Positions 33,978-42,927 of a stretch of DNA of 64,000 bases are shown one piece after another. Under the pieces are notes generated by a model. The model was not told where the DNA came from. It ran no database searches and was given only the letters and a program-made list of their open reading frames with translations. The DNA comes from an uncultured bacterium (GTDB lineage: Bacteria; Cyanobacteriota; Vampirovibrionia; Gastranaerophilales; Gastranaerophilaceae). Where the stretch lies: assembly GCA_958366705.1 (NCBI GenBank), contig CATXCB010000010.1, forward strand, positions 1 to 64,000, given 5' to 3'. Each line of letters opens with the position of its first letter. Position 1 is the first letter of the stretch. Made by a program: the position numbers and the translations under genes.

Positions 33978-34976
33978 TTACTTTTTTTGTGTTTTGTCAA
34001 TATATTTATCAACTTTTTCTGCGGTGTACGTTGATATTATTGGGAGTATTCCATAATATATTGCGGCAAAAATCAGGGCAGGGCGCAGTATATTTATTCC
34101 CTCTATGTATTTATTGAGTTTCGGGTCTTTTGCGTTAATTCGTTTGAATTTTTCTATAAATTTTTCGGTGTTGTTTTTTACTAAATTGTCAATTCCATAT
34201 CCAAAGCCAAGTGTTATTCCTGTAGAAATTATATTGTTGTAAATTAGTGCTTTTTTTCGATTTTCTTTGATTTTGTTGCTCTTATGAGTTTGATATGCAA
34301 ATGAAGTTGTTAATAAAATATCGGTTCCTGCAGTAATATGTTTGGCTATATCATTGTCTTTATTTTCGTATTTTTTTGCAAAATTTTGTATGGTTTTATT
34401 ATCTATAATTTTTCCTAACCCTTTAGAAATTTTTTGAGTAAAGTTTCCGGTAAAATTTATATTATTATCCCGGGATATTTTAGTGCTGTTGTCTGAAGTT
34501 TGAGGTGATTGTGACTGTTTAAAAAGTTTGTCCATAATAACAGGTATCAATGCTATTGTCAGCATTGATTTTGGAATGGCTGTTACAAAACCAACTCCGA
34601 GTTTTATTAGCTGGGTTATAAGTTTGTAACTTTTTGTTCCTGCAAAATTTTTATATTTTTTCAAGAATTTTTCAGGGTTTTTATCTATATTTTTGACAGC
34701 ATTTTCAATGGGCAATGCTACAGCTTCAACTATTCCAAATTTAATTATACCGGAGCATATTGAATTTGCCATTGCATAGTGTTTGTTTTCCTTTTCCACA
34801 TCCGGAGTTGAGCGAATTGCCAGAGGTCGTACAGCTAATGACATTAATAATGTTGTGCCGGCGCTAAAAGATGTTCCATGTTCAGAAATTTTTTCAAGAC
34901 TGTTTAAGATAGTTTTATTACTAAACAGTTTTGTTGTAAATTTTGAATTGTTTGGAGTTATTTTTGTAACATTCAT
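33978..34976 (-). CDS. Lineage-type multi-helix membrane protein
   Basis: 332 residues with hydrophobic segments near 35-55, 75-95, 125-150, 225-245, 262-282 and 300-320. It begins MNVTKITPNNSKFTTKLFSN. Residues about 25-85 (NSLEKISEHGTSFSAGTTLL, a Pro, then KENKHYAMAN) resemble the N-terminal part of the protein at 36322-36852. A mid-protein NINFTGNFTQKISKGLGK repeats an N-terminus-like motif and suggests internal duplication. No known family. Confidence 0.75.
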   Translation of the reverse strand: MNVTKITPNNSKFTTKLFSNKTILNSLEKISEHGTSFSAGTTLLMSLAVRPLAIRSTPDVEKENKHYAMANSICSGIIKFGIVEAVALPIENAVKNIDKNPEKFLKKYKNFAGTKSYKLITQLIKLGVGFVTAIPKSMLTIALIPVIMDKLFKQSQSPQTSDNSTKISRDNNINFTGNFTQKISKGLGKIIDNKTIQNFAKKYENKDNDIAKHITAGTDILLTTSFAYQTHKSNKIKENRKKALIYNNIISTGITLGFGYGIDNLVKNNTEKFIEKFKRINAKDPKLNKYIEGINILRPALIFAAIYYGILPIISTYTAEKVDKYIDKTQKK

Positions 34977-35082
34977 TTTATTTTCCTATTATTAGTAGAC
35001 ACCACACATGGTAAAAAGTAAAATATTTTTGCAAAATTTTAAAATATTTCAATATATTATTTTTTAGGTTAAAATAACATAA

Positions 35083-35775
35083 ATGCATATAGTAGAATTT
35101 ATAAAAAAAGAATTAAACGGATGGGGAAAATATGAAAAAATTATCTTTCCTTCTTGTATTTTGCTTATTATTATTCTATCGATTTTGATGAAAGATAGTA
35201 AAGTTGCTTTAGTTTCAGCGATTTGCGGTATTAGTTATTCGATTCTGGCAGGGAAAGGTAAAATTTCATGCTATTTTATCGGATTGTGTGGAACCCTGTG
35301 TTATAGTTATATCTCTTTTAATAATTCTTTATATGGAAATCTTTTCTTGTATCTTTTATATTATCTGCCAATGCAGATTTTAGGTATTTTTAAGTGGCGA
35401 AAACATTTAAAAAAGGAAACTCAAGAAATTGAAAAAACTAAACTTTCTAATGTTGAACGTATTTTATATTTTTGTGGAGCTATTGTTTTTTCGTTACTTG
35501 TATATTTTATATTAAAGTATTTTGGAGACCAGAGTCCTGCTATAGATTCTATCACTTCTGTTTTTTCAGTCATTGGTTTAATTTTAACAGTAAAAAGATG
35601 TATAGAGCAGTGGTATATCTGGTTTGTCGTTAATGGATTGTCGGTTATTATGTGGATAAAAGCCTACATTAATGGTTCAAATTGTTTTGCTACAATTCTA
35701 ATGTGGGGGATATATTTTGTTCTGTCAATTTATTTTTTATATACCTGGAAAAAAGAATTGAAGCGTAATGTTTAA
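35083..35775 (+). CDS. pnuC: PnuC-family nicotinamide riboside/NMN transporter
   Basis: 230 residues with seven or so membrane helices and the PnuC pattern: FGYISY-like early helices, YYLPMQILGIFKWRKH with the family's W, and CIEQWYIWFVVNGLSVIMW, corresponding to the WxxW...N ligand-site region. It takes up NAD precursors by facilitated diffusion coupled to phosphorylation in the cytosol. No nadR is adjacent. An NrtR-like regulator lies at 6.5 kb. The 3' end overlaps the convergent gene by four bases. Confidence 0.85.
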   Translation: MHIVEFIKKELNGWGKYEKIIFPSCILLIIILSILMKDSKVALVSAICGISYSILAGKGKISCYFIGLCGTLCYSYISFNNSLYGNLFLYLLYYLPMQILGIFKWRKHLKKETQEIEKTKLSNVERILYFCGAIVFSLLVYFILKYFGDQSPAIDSITSVFSVIGLILTVKRCIEQWYIWFVVNGLSVIMWIKAYINGSNCFATILMWGIYFVLSIYFLYTWKKELKRNV

Positions 35776-36335
35776 TATTTTTCATCTGCTTTCTGGATAA
35801 AAACTTTCATAGAAGCCGGTTTTTTACTTAATTTAAGTACGCTGCTCAAAGGATATTTAGTTTCTCCGTCTTCATTTTTAAAGAATTTCTTTTCCATTTT
35901 TGCAGCCAGCGGAGTTGCTAATAATGGTACTAAAATTCTTTCTGTTATAACACCTGAACCTATAAGGGCAAGTATTGTTGTAAAGCTTTTTTTCGCAGCG
36001 CCGATGTTTTTAAACTGTGCATTTTTAAACATTGAATCCCATAGTTTGTTTTGGACTTTCGGGCTGGCTATTGCAAAACCGACAACAAGTTGCGCTACTG
36101 CGGTTACTATACCTGATGCCATATCCATAGCTGCAACAAAAGGTCTGCGTTTTTCTGGAATTTTTTCGTTTTCCATTGTAGTTTTATATCTTACTGTATA
36201 GGCAAAAACATCTTTCATAACAGAGCAGACGACAATGGTTTTTGCAGCAAAAGCATCATCATTTATTACTTTTTTTAAATGATTGTTAAAGACTTTTGAA
36301 TTTGTTATTGGATTAATTATTTTACTTATTGTCAT
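35772..36335 (-). CDS. Lineage-type membrane protein
   Basis: 187 residues from ATG 36335, preceded by AAGGACAAAGACA. It overlaps the preceding gene by 14 bases and so is coupled to it. Helices near 28-45, 70-100 and 115-140. Pattern NDDAFAAKTIVVCSVMKD, then KRRPFVAAMDMASGIVTAVAQ, resembles the arrangement of the two neighbouring membrane proteins (charged KExxK-type stretch followed by a long helix). Function unknown. Confidence 0.72.
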   Translation of the reverse strand: MTISKIINPITNSKVFNNHLKKVINDDAFAAKTIVVCSVMKDVFAYTVRYKTTMENEKIPEKRRPFVAAMDMASGIVTAVAQLVVGFAIASPKVQNKLWDSMFKNAQFKNIGAAKKSFTTILALIGSGVITERILVPLLATPLAAKMEKKFFKNEDGETKYPLSSVLKLSKKPASMKVFIQKADEKY

Positions 36336-36852
36336 TGTCTTTGTCCTTAACCAAAAAGTCTGCAACTCTAGGGAATATTCTGTTTGACAGGGCAAGAATT
36401 GGTACATAAAGAGCAATTGTTAGAATTGTGCCGACTCTGTCTTTAAAAATATCAAGACAATCTTTACTTAGTTCTTGAAGAGCTTTTACTTTATCGTTAT
36501 TTACTGATTCCAAAATTTGTTTTGGAATTTCGCCTGTCTTTTTAGCCTCTTCTACCAGTTTGAATTTTATTTTGCCTTTTGCTGCGAGCTTATCTATCCC
36601 TTTGAATAAAACCCCAAGTGCAGCGATTTGAGCGGCAATGGTTACAACTGCTTCAACAGGTTGTTTAATTGCAGCCCATTTTTTATTTTCTTTTGACTCT
36701 TTAGTAAATGGATTGTACATAATAACAAGAGGTGCAATTGCAAATTTGCCGCCTGCATTTATGTAATTAGCAATCTTTTCTCCCCCTTGAGATGAGAATT
36801 TTTCTAAAGAATTTGCCATTTTTTGATTAAATCTTACCGGTGATATGTTCAT
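36322..36852 (-). CDS. Lineage-type membrane protein
   Basis: 176 residues, start MNISPVRFNQKMANSLEKFS. Helices near 34-50, 72-95 and 140-165. NSLEKFSSQGGEKIANYINA and KENKKWAAIKQPVEAVVTIA match the pattern of the 33978-34976 protein (NSLEK...G..., KENK..A). A probable paralogue. First gene of a two-gene unit with the 35772-36335 gene. Function unknown. Confidence 0.72.
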   Translation of the reverse strand: MNISPVRFNQKMANSLEKFSSQGGEKIANYINAGGKFAIAPLVIMYNPFTKESKENKKWAAIKQPVEAVVTIAAQIAALGVLFKGIDKLAAKGKIKFKLVEEAKKTGEIPKQILESVNNDKVKALQELSKDCLDIFKDRVGTILTIALYVPILALSNRIFPRVADFLVKDKDNDNK

Positions 36853-36990
36853 TTTTGTTATTTTTTTCTACTATCCACATACAAGTAAATAACAAGCATA
36901 GATATTTTTGTTATTTTATTTCTAAAATGTTACATTTAATTATTTTTTTATATTAGTGGTTTGTTTTATTTTTTACCTATATTTTTTTTA

Positions 36991-37788
36991 TTAGAATTTT
37001 ATTTTTGTTGCAAAATTAAATTGTGAGCGTGCTGGAGTCGTCCCTTCATAATAAATTTGTCCGGCGCCTACATTAAAATCCATTCTATCATCTTTAAAAG
37101 GTTTTAATGTAAAAATGACTTCATTTTTGTTGCTTCTATCCATGAAGTTTTTAGAGTAAATTCCCTGTAAAGATAAATGTTTATTTATTTTATATTCCGG
37201 TGAAAATGAAAATGTTCCTCTAAATTGTTGGTTAAAAGAGCTTAAACTATTATTTTTATATGAAGTTCCAATAGAAAAACGGTCTTTTTCATATTTAGTA
37301 AAAAGCGTTCTTGATTGTTCCATTAAATTAGGGGTGAAACTGTTATCGTATTTAGTTCCGAAGATTAAATTTTTGTATTTTTTTTCTTTTGAAAACGAAG
37401 TTGTCTTTTTTGCGTAAATATCATTATTTCTATAAGTTTGGATTGTTTGTGGTGAAATTTGCATATTGTCTTCAGTTGTGGTTTTGTCTATTGATGTAGA
37501 GGGGATTTGTTTTTGTTTATCGCCTGAATATTTGTTTGAATATTGAGAGCTGGGGACATCTAAATAAATTATGTCTGAGTTATTATTATCAGGTTCTTCA
37601 ATGTCATCCTCAGTTGAATTTTCATTAGGGTCAGGTTGAGTAGTCTTTTCTGTAGGAATACTTTTGTGGCAATTTTCTTGCTTAAATTTTTCAGGATAAT
37701 TTTTTTGTGTAGAGTTGGTATTATCACCATAAACAGTATTACAACACACAAAAAGTATAAAAAATAATCCTGTTAATATTTGTTTCAT
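36991..37788 (-). CDS. Secreted protein with predicted outer-membrane beta-barrel C-terminus
   Basis: 265 residues. A Sec signal peptide (MKQILTGLFFILFVCCNTVYG) is followed by a hydrophilic, Asn/Thr/Ser-rich linker (about 25-135). The last ~130 residues have alternating aromatic and polar strands (KNLIFGTKYDNSF, RFSIGTSYKNNSL, GTFSFSPEYKINKHLSLQGI, FNFATKIKF) and end in Phe, the usual C-terminal signal for outer-membrane insertion. About eight strands can be drawn. Family unknown. Confidence 0.75.
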   Translation of the reverse strand: MKQILTGLFFILFVCCNTVYGDNTNSTQKNYPEKFKQENCHKSIPTEKTTQPDPNENSTEDDIEEPDNNNSDIIYLDVPSSQYSNKYSGDKQKQIPSTSIDKTTTEDNMQISPQTIQTYRNNDIYAKKTTSFSKEKKYKNLIFGTKYDNSFTPNLMEQSRTLFTKYEKDRFSIGTSYKNNSLSSFNQQFRGTFSFSPEYKINKHLSLQGIYSKNFMDRSNKNEVIFTLKPFKDDRMDFNVGAGQIYYEGTTPARSQFNFATKIKF

Positions 37789-37876
37789 ATTATTATTATA
37801 CAGATATTTAACGAATCTAACAAACTTTATGTTAAAAAAGTTTGCATTACTGGGGTATTATTTTTAAAAATTAAAA

Positions 37877-37953
37877 TGGTCGGGATGACAGGATTTGAAC
37901 CTGCGGCCCCTTCGTCCCGAACGAAGTGCGCTACCAAGCTGCGCTACATCCCG
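37877..37953 (-). tRNA. tRNA-Pro (anticodon CGG)
   Basis: Read on the minus strand: acceptor CGGGATG/CATCCCG, D arm GCGC/GCGC, anticodon stem CTTCG/CGAAG around TTCGGGA (anticodon CGG), T arm GCAGG-TTCAAAT-CCTGT, discriminator A, and an encoded CCA. Confidence 0.95.
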
Positions 37954-38008
37954 ATTTTTAATTTTGAATTTGCATTCAATTTTCTTTTATTTTACATCAA
38001 AAATATTT

Positions 38009-39691
38009 TTAAGTGCAACAGCAGAGTAATTTTTTTATTTCATTACGTTTTAATTTGCGGGTTGTTGTTCTCGGCAAATTCTCTTTTCGTACTATAATTT
38101 TTATTGGTCTTTTATATGGCGCAAGTTGAGCTGATAAAAATTTTACTTCTTTTTGTATTGCATTTTCCAGTTTTTCAAAGTCTTTAAATGCTGAATAATA
38201 TTCAGGAGTTGGAACAATCAGTGCTACTATTTCTTCACATCCGTCTTTTTCGCCAAAAGATTTTGACATTCCTGTAACGCAGACTTCTGCAAAATTAGAA
38301 CTCTGTTCTAACACAGTTTCAATCTCTTCAGGAAATACTTTTTTCCCGCCGGAAAGAACTATCATGTTTTTTATTCTTCCTGTTATGTATATGAGCTGTG
38401 TTTTTTTGTCAATTTTTGCAATATCTCCGGTATGAAGCCATCCATCTGCAGTTATTACTTCTTTTGTTAAATCTTCTCTTTTGTAATAACCTTTCATGAC
38501 TGCCGGGCCTTTTAATAATAATTCGTTTGTATTTGAATCTATTTTTGCTTCAAATGAATTTAAAGCCGGTCCTACAGATTTCATATCCTGATATTTGCCT
38601 CTGTTTACAGCAACAACAGGGCTTGTTTCTGATAGTCCGTATCCCTGATAAATTTTCAATCCAATGCGTTCAAAAAAGTTTCCTACGGTAGGATCTAGCG
38701 GCGCTCCGCCGGAGATACAGCCGAAAAATTCTCCGCCAAATTTTTTATGTATAGGCATAAAAAATACTTTTTTGACGCTTACCGGCATAAACTTTGCGAG
38801 TTTATAATTTAGTTTGAATATAATTTGTGTAATTTTTGATTTTTTACTTAGTTCAGATTCAATTGATGTTTTTAGTAGTTTTAAAAATGCCGGTACAGTT
38901 ATCATAAATTGAATCTTTTTTTCAATCATAATATCAAGTATATCTTTAGGTTTAAGACTTTGAGTATAATAAATTGAATACCCGTGATTTAAAAATGTGA
39001 AAAATCCTACTGTTAATTCAAATAAATGATTCATTGGCAGTATTGAAAGCATTCTCATATCTCTGTTCTGCGGCAGAATTTCTTTCAAAGCAATGCGTAA
39101 ATCATGCATTTGAGAAAGCATATTTTTGAAAGTTATTTCAACACCTTTAGGGGCGCCTGTAGTTCCGGATGTGTAGATTATAAATGCTGTAGCGCTGAGC
39201 GGGCGCCTTTTCCATTTTGCATTGTATTTTTCAGGAATAGAATACAGGCTTGGAATTGTAATATCTTCATTTGCGGAAGCATCCATCAAAATAAGATGTT
39301 TTATTGATGGTACTGAGTTTTGTAATTGTTTTGCTTTTTCAAGATTAGCGCCTGAACATAATAAAACTGCCGGTTCGCAATTTGATAAAATAGAATTGAG
39401 TTCAAATATTGTCAACTTGTTATCTAATGGGACTGTTGTCAGACCTGCAAGTACAGAGCCGAATACACAGGCTCCGTATTCCGGTTTTGATTCTGATAGA
39501 ATTGCCAGTTTTTCCCCTTTTGTGATATTTAAATCATTGATAAGGTAACAGGCGAGTCTTCTTGATAAAAGTCCCAAACCTTTGTATGTAAATTCATTCC
39601 AACCCCATTTTGTTTTCATCCCGAGCGATGTCTTTTCGCTATTAAGGACAGTAATTTCTTCCAGTAAAGAAAACACATTTTCGTATTTCAT
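38009..39691 (-). CDS. AMP-forming acyl-CoA ligase/acyl-ACP synthetase-like enzyme
   Basis: 560 residues of the ANL superfamily. P-loop YTSGTTGAPKGVE (about 172-184), ISGGAPLDP, YQGYGLSETSPVV, GWLHTGDIAKID, and the hinge GRIKNMIVLSGGKKVFPEEIE. The catalytic Lys is in RTTTRKLKR near the C-terminus. It activates a carboxylic acid, probably a fatty acid, through an acyl-adenylate. GAGGAATTTAT precedes the ATG. No acyl carrier or dehydrogenase genes are adjacent, so chain length and acceptor stay open. Confidence 0.92.
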   Translation of the reverse strand: MKYENVFSLLEEITVLNSEKTSLGMKTKWGWNEFTYKGLGLLSRRLACYLINDLNITKGEKLAILSESKPEYGACVFGSVLAGLTTVPLDNKLTIFELNSILSNCEPAVLLCSGANLEKAKQLQNSVPSIKHLILMDASANEDITIPSLYSIPEKYNAKWKRRPLSATAFIIYTSGTTGAPKGVEITFKNMLSQMHDLRIALKEILPQNRDMRMLSILPMNHLFELTVGFFTFLNHGYSIYYTQSLKPKDILDIMIEKKIQFMITVPAFLKLLKTSIESELSKKSKITQIIFKLNYKLAKFMPVSVKKVFFMPIHKKFGGEFFGCISGGAPLDPTVGNFFERIGLKIYQGYGLSETSPVVAVNRGKYQDMKSVGPALNSFEAKIDSNTNELLLKGPAVMKGYYKREDLTKEVITADGWLHTGDIAKIDKKTQLIYITGRIKNMIVLSGGKKVFPEEIETVLEQSSNFAEVCVTGMSKSFGEKDGCEEIVALIVPTPEYYSAFKDFEKLENAIQKEVKFLSAQLAPYKRPIKIIVRKENLPRTTTRKLKRNEIKKLLCCCT

Positions 39692-39885
39692 ATAAATTCC
39701 TCAAACACTAAATATAATATTTATTTTACTAAAAATTTTAAAATCTGCAAATTTTATTTTAAAAAGTAAAATATTGTAATAATTTGCTAACAAAATTTTT
39801 TATTTTTATATTTTATATTAAAATAATACCAGTATTAGTTTTTTGTAGTTAATTGAATTTAAATTTTAATAGGGGATTCATAGGG

Positions 39886-41838
39886 ATGTTAGTAAATGGA
39901 GTTAGTTTAGTATCTGCAAAATCAGTATCATTTGAACGCAGATTGACGCCAGCAGAAGAAAAAGATTACAGAAATAATGTACTACAATCGGCGTTTGATT
40001 ATTTGGGTACCGAAGAAGTTGCTATGATTATGCACGGTACATGTTATCCAGAATCAGCTAATGATATTGGAGTTGGGTCTCCATATGGCAGTGCGGCTTC
40101 AAAAATTATACCGTTTGAGATGCTGCACGGTTTTAATTCCAATCAGCTGGGACCGGTTGGGGTCATTCGTGATGCTCAGAATATTTCCCCTTATAAGTCT
40201 ACTGTCTCTACAAAAAATTATTTGTTCACGGATTTATATGAGTTAACTAAAGATAATTATGCAAATATACTGTCTAAAGATATGCTTGATGACATTTTAC
40301 AGCATTCTGAAGAGGATAAAAATAATTATTCATACTCAGATTATCCCGAAGCTTTTGCAAATTATCAGTATTGTATAAAAATTGCTAATAAAAATTTTAA
40401 ACAAAAACTTGCTGATAATGATAGTCATGCATTACGTTTGAATGAAGAATTTAAGCAATTTAAAAAATTAAAAGGGGATGATGTATATAAAGATGCATTG
40501 TTTGATATTCTGGTAGAACATTATGAGACCATGGATTTTTCAAAGTGGAATGATATGGACAGACATTTGATTGAGAGACTTGAACAAAATGATATAAAAG
40601 CAATTGAACGTTATAAAAAACTTACTACTCTATCCAAAGACGAATATGAATCTTTTATTTTTGGTCAGTTTATTTTGGACAAGCAAATAAAAGAAAATGC
40701 TGAGCTTAGAAAGAATTTTGGTTTTAAGTACATAAGTGATTTGCTTGTCGGGTTTTCTCCATCTGATGAATGGGCGCATCAGGATTTGTTTTTGAAAAAC
40801 TGGCGAATGGGCTGTCCGAACGGAGGTAAATATGGACCTCAGTTGTGGGATGTTCCTGTTTTGAATCCAAATAAGTTTTTTAAATCTGAAAATGAATTAG
40901 GGGATGCCGGTTTATATCTTAAAAAGAAATTAGAAGATGCTTTGGAAAATTTTGATAATGTGCGGATAGACCATGCTTTAGGTTTAATAGATCCATATAT
41001 TTATGATAAGTATTCAGTTAGAATTGCGAACGGAAAGATTGATTTGAGCCAGTTTAAAGCTAATAATATTTCAAATATGCCTGAAATAGATCCGTACCAT
41101 AATTACGAGAGAGTTCTGGATAAAATTATTCTTCCGACATTAGCAGAGCATGGTATCAATAAAAATTATCCGGTGTGGGAAGATTTATGCACTGATACAC
41201 CTGTATTTAATCGTATTTATCATACAGAAAATAAACTCCCGGGAATTACTCAGCTGGAATATATGAGGGCACAGAATTCACAGGATGCAGGAGATTGGGG
41301 GCTTGTCGGGTCGCATGATTCTGATCCTGCCATGAAAATGATAAAAAAGGATTGGGTTAGAAATCATGATGCATGGAATATTTTTTACCTTGCAGGTTTT
41401 TTAAATTCAAATCCAAAAAGAGCCCAATACCGCGATTCGTTCTGTAAGCAAATAGACAATAATGATTCTGAGAGAGTTAAGGCAAAGTTTGCCGAACTAT
41501 TTTTAACATGTAAAAAAATCCAAATCTCATTCGCTGATTTCTTTGGTATTGGCAAAACTTATAATAAAGGCGGAGAGGAAAATGATACAAATTGGAAACT
41601 TCGTTTAAATAAAGATTATGAAGATTCATACTATGAAAATCTGGCAAGTGAAAATCCTACAGCTTTAAATATGCCCGAAATTTTGAAGGTAGCAGTTCAG
41701 GCAAAAGCAGATATGAAAGCTGTTGAGCTTGCCAATAAATTAAATTTACAGCCGGAGGAGATTCCATCTGAAAATGAGAATAATGTGCAAAATCTTCTTG
41801 ATAATTTAGATAAGTATGAAAAAATTCTCAAGGAGTAG
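39886..41838 (+). CDS. Divergent GH77 4-alpha-glucanotransferase
   Basis: 650 residues from ATG 39886, after AGGGGATTCATAGGG. A TTG at 39853 is rejected. The GH77 sites are readable although altered: nucleophile Asp in NVRIDHALGLIDPY, acid/base Glu in YPVWEDLCTDTP, third Asp in GSHDSDPAM, plus GSPYGS near the N-terminus and GPQLWDVPVLNP. Amylomaltases disproportionate maltodextrins. Here a helical insert (about 150-260) and an extra C-terminal tail make it atypical. The N-terminal SVSFERRLTPAEE looks like the lineage-type N-termini of other proteins here. No glycogen genes are nearby. Confidence 0.82.
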   Translation: MLVNGVSLVSAKSVSFERRLTPAEEKDYRNNVLQSAFDYLGTEEVAMIMHGTCYPESANDIGVGSPYGSAASKIIPFEMLHGFNSNQLGPVGVIRDAQNISPYKSTVSTKNYLFTDLYELTKDNYANILSKDMLDDILQHSEEDKNNYSYSDYPEAFANYQYCIKIANKNFKQKLADNDSHALRLNEEFKQFKKLKGDDVYKDALFDILVEHYETMDFSKWNDMDRHLIERLEQNDIKAIERYKKLTTLSKDEYESFIFGQFILDKQIKENAELRKNFGFKYISDLLVGFSPSDEWAHQDLFLKNWRMGCPNGGKYGPQLWDVPVLNPNKFFKSENELGDAGLYLKKKLEDALENFDNVRIDHALGLIDPYIYDKYSVRIANGKIDLSQFKANNISNMPEIDPYHNYERVLDKIILPTLAEHGINKNYPVWEDLCTDTPVFNRIYHTENKLPGITQLEYMRAQNSQDAGDWGLVGSHDSDPAMKMIKKDWVRNHDAWNIFYLAGFLNSNPKRAQYRDSFCKQIDNNDSERVKAKFAELFLTCKKIQISFADFFGIGKTYNKGGEENDTNWKLRLNKDYEDSYYENLASENPTALNMPEILKVAVQAKADMKAVELANKLNLQPEEIPSENENNVQNLLDNLDKYEKILKE

Positions 41839-42020
41839 GTCTATAAGGCTAAATTATAAATGTTTTAGTATGATGAACTCAAATAGTCTTGGTTAGATAA
41901 TTGAATTAAACATTAAGTAGACCGGATTTGCTAATCCGGCTTTAAATTTTTTTGTCGGTCTGTTAAAGCTGATTTACTGAGGTGTCAGCCGAAGTGTTTT
42001 TGATACTGCCCTCACCCCAG

Positions 42021-42044
42021 CCCTCTCTCGCAAATGGGAGAGGG
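42021..42044. repeat. REP-like CCCTCTC/GGAGAGGG hairpin
   Basis: CCCTCTC-tcgcaaatg-GGAGAGGG, preceded by CCCTCACCCCAG, similar to extragenic palindromes seen in many bacteria. It lies in a ~600-base gene-free stretch (41839-42446) that also holds the 42208 repeat. Short ORFs here read through repeats and are not credible. Confidence 0.7.
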
Positions 42045-42207
42045 AAAAATTGTCGTTCTGAGCCTGCACGAGCAGAGGGCGAGAACGTAGTGGAGTCCCG
42101 TTTAATGCGAGTGCAGAGGTGTGACCGAAGACTCTATTTTAGATACTTCGGCAAAATCTTCGGTATGACGATTGGTTTGAGTTTGAGGACAAACATCTGC
42201 TGTAGTC

Positions 42208-42335
42208 GTCATTCCAAACTTGTTTCGGAATCTTATTGTTGGATGCTTAGATTGGGATCCTGAAACCAGTTCAGGATGACATTCTGTCAGTTCGACATGA
42301 CAGAAAATTACGTTTCGTAAACTCTGCTAATTTTC
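42208..42335. repeat. Three-part palindromic repeat (73-bp unit plus element C)
   Basis: A half 42208-42233, 22-base spacer, B half 42256-42280, another 22 bases, then element C (42303-42335: GAAAATTA ... TAATTTTC around GTTTCGTAAACTC). Element C also occurs at 53656 and, altered, near 54559 and 55410. Confidence 0.8.
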
Positions 42336-42371
42336 TAGTCAATGCAGGAATTCCTGCCAATGAAAAATTTC

Positions 42372-42416
42372 CATCTTGACTAGTAGATATATCTATGCAA
42401 AGATATATACAAGATG
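42372..42416. promoter_or_regulatory. Candidate MarR operator
   Basis: Nested symmetry: CATCTTG (42372-42378) and CAAGATG (42410-42416) flank the perfect palindrome AGATATATCT (42385-42394) and a further AGATATAT (42401-42408). It lies 30-75 bases before the marR start codon. Confidence 0.6.
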
Positions 42417-42446
42417 AGAATGTTCTACATGGCTGGTGAGGCAAAA

Positions 42447-42908
42447 ATGAAAGATAGATTTTATATAGATAGTCTTCCTTATGAGATAGAATTAACCGCA
42501 AGAGTTTGTCATGAAAATGCAAGACGGTTGATAGAGTCTTATACTGAAAAATTATCAATTGAGGAATTTTCTGTTCTGGATACAATTATTGCACGTCCGA
42601 ATTTGTCACAGGCTGATTTGGCCAGATTAATCTTAAAAGGTAAAGCCCATACCGGACGTTTTTTAATGTCTTTAGAAGAAAAAGGCTTGATAGAGCGCCA
42701 TGTTGAAGAACGTGGCGGAAAGTTGATAAAAGTTTCAGGTGTAACAGAAAAAGGGTATATGTTATACAAAGATATTACTGAAAACTTGAAGCCCTCTATT
42801 AAAAAATTTCAGGAAGCAATGTCAGATGAGGAAATTGATAAAATGATAGAGCAGCTTAGGGCTTTGCGCTCTGTTATAGAATCAGTTAGTAACATAGTTT
42901 TTGAGTAG
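42447..42908 (+). CDS. MarR-family regulator
   Basis: 153 residues from ATG 42447 (GGTGAGGCAAAA upstream). Winged helix: LSIEEFSVLDTIIARPNLSQ, DLARLILKGKAHTGRFLMSL, and a wing with a Glu-rich RHVEERGGKLIKVS. It probably represses itself and the MFS exporter that follows 19 bases later, released by a drug or phenolic ligand, as in MarR/EmrR systems. Confidence 0.9.
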   Translation: MKDRFYIDSLPYEIELTARVCHENARRLIESYTEKLSIEEFSVLDTIIARPNLSQADLARLILKGKAHTGRFLMSLEEKGLIERHVEERGGKLIKVSGVTEKGYMLYKDITENLKPSIKKFQEAMSDEEIDKMIEQLRALRSVIESVSNIVFE

Positions 42909-42927
42909 ATAAAATTAATAAAATACA

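Noticed and set aside
41982..42263. A 93-codon plus-strand ORF in the gap after the GH77 gene
   Set aside because: It translates REP-like and 73-bp repeat sequence, has no ribosome binding site, and ends within a palindrome.
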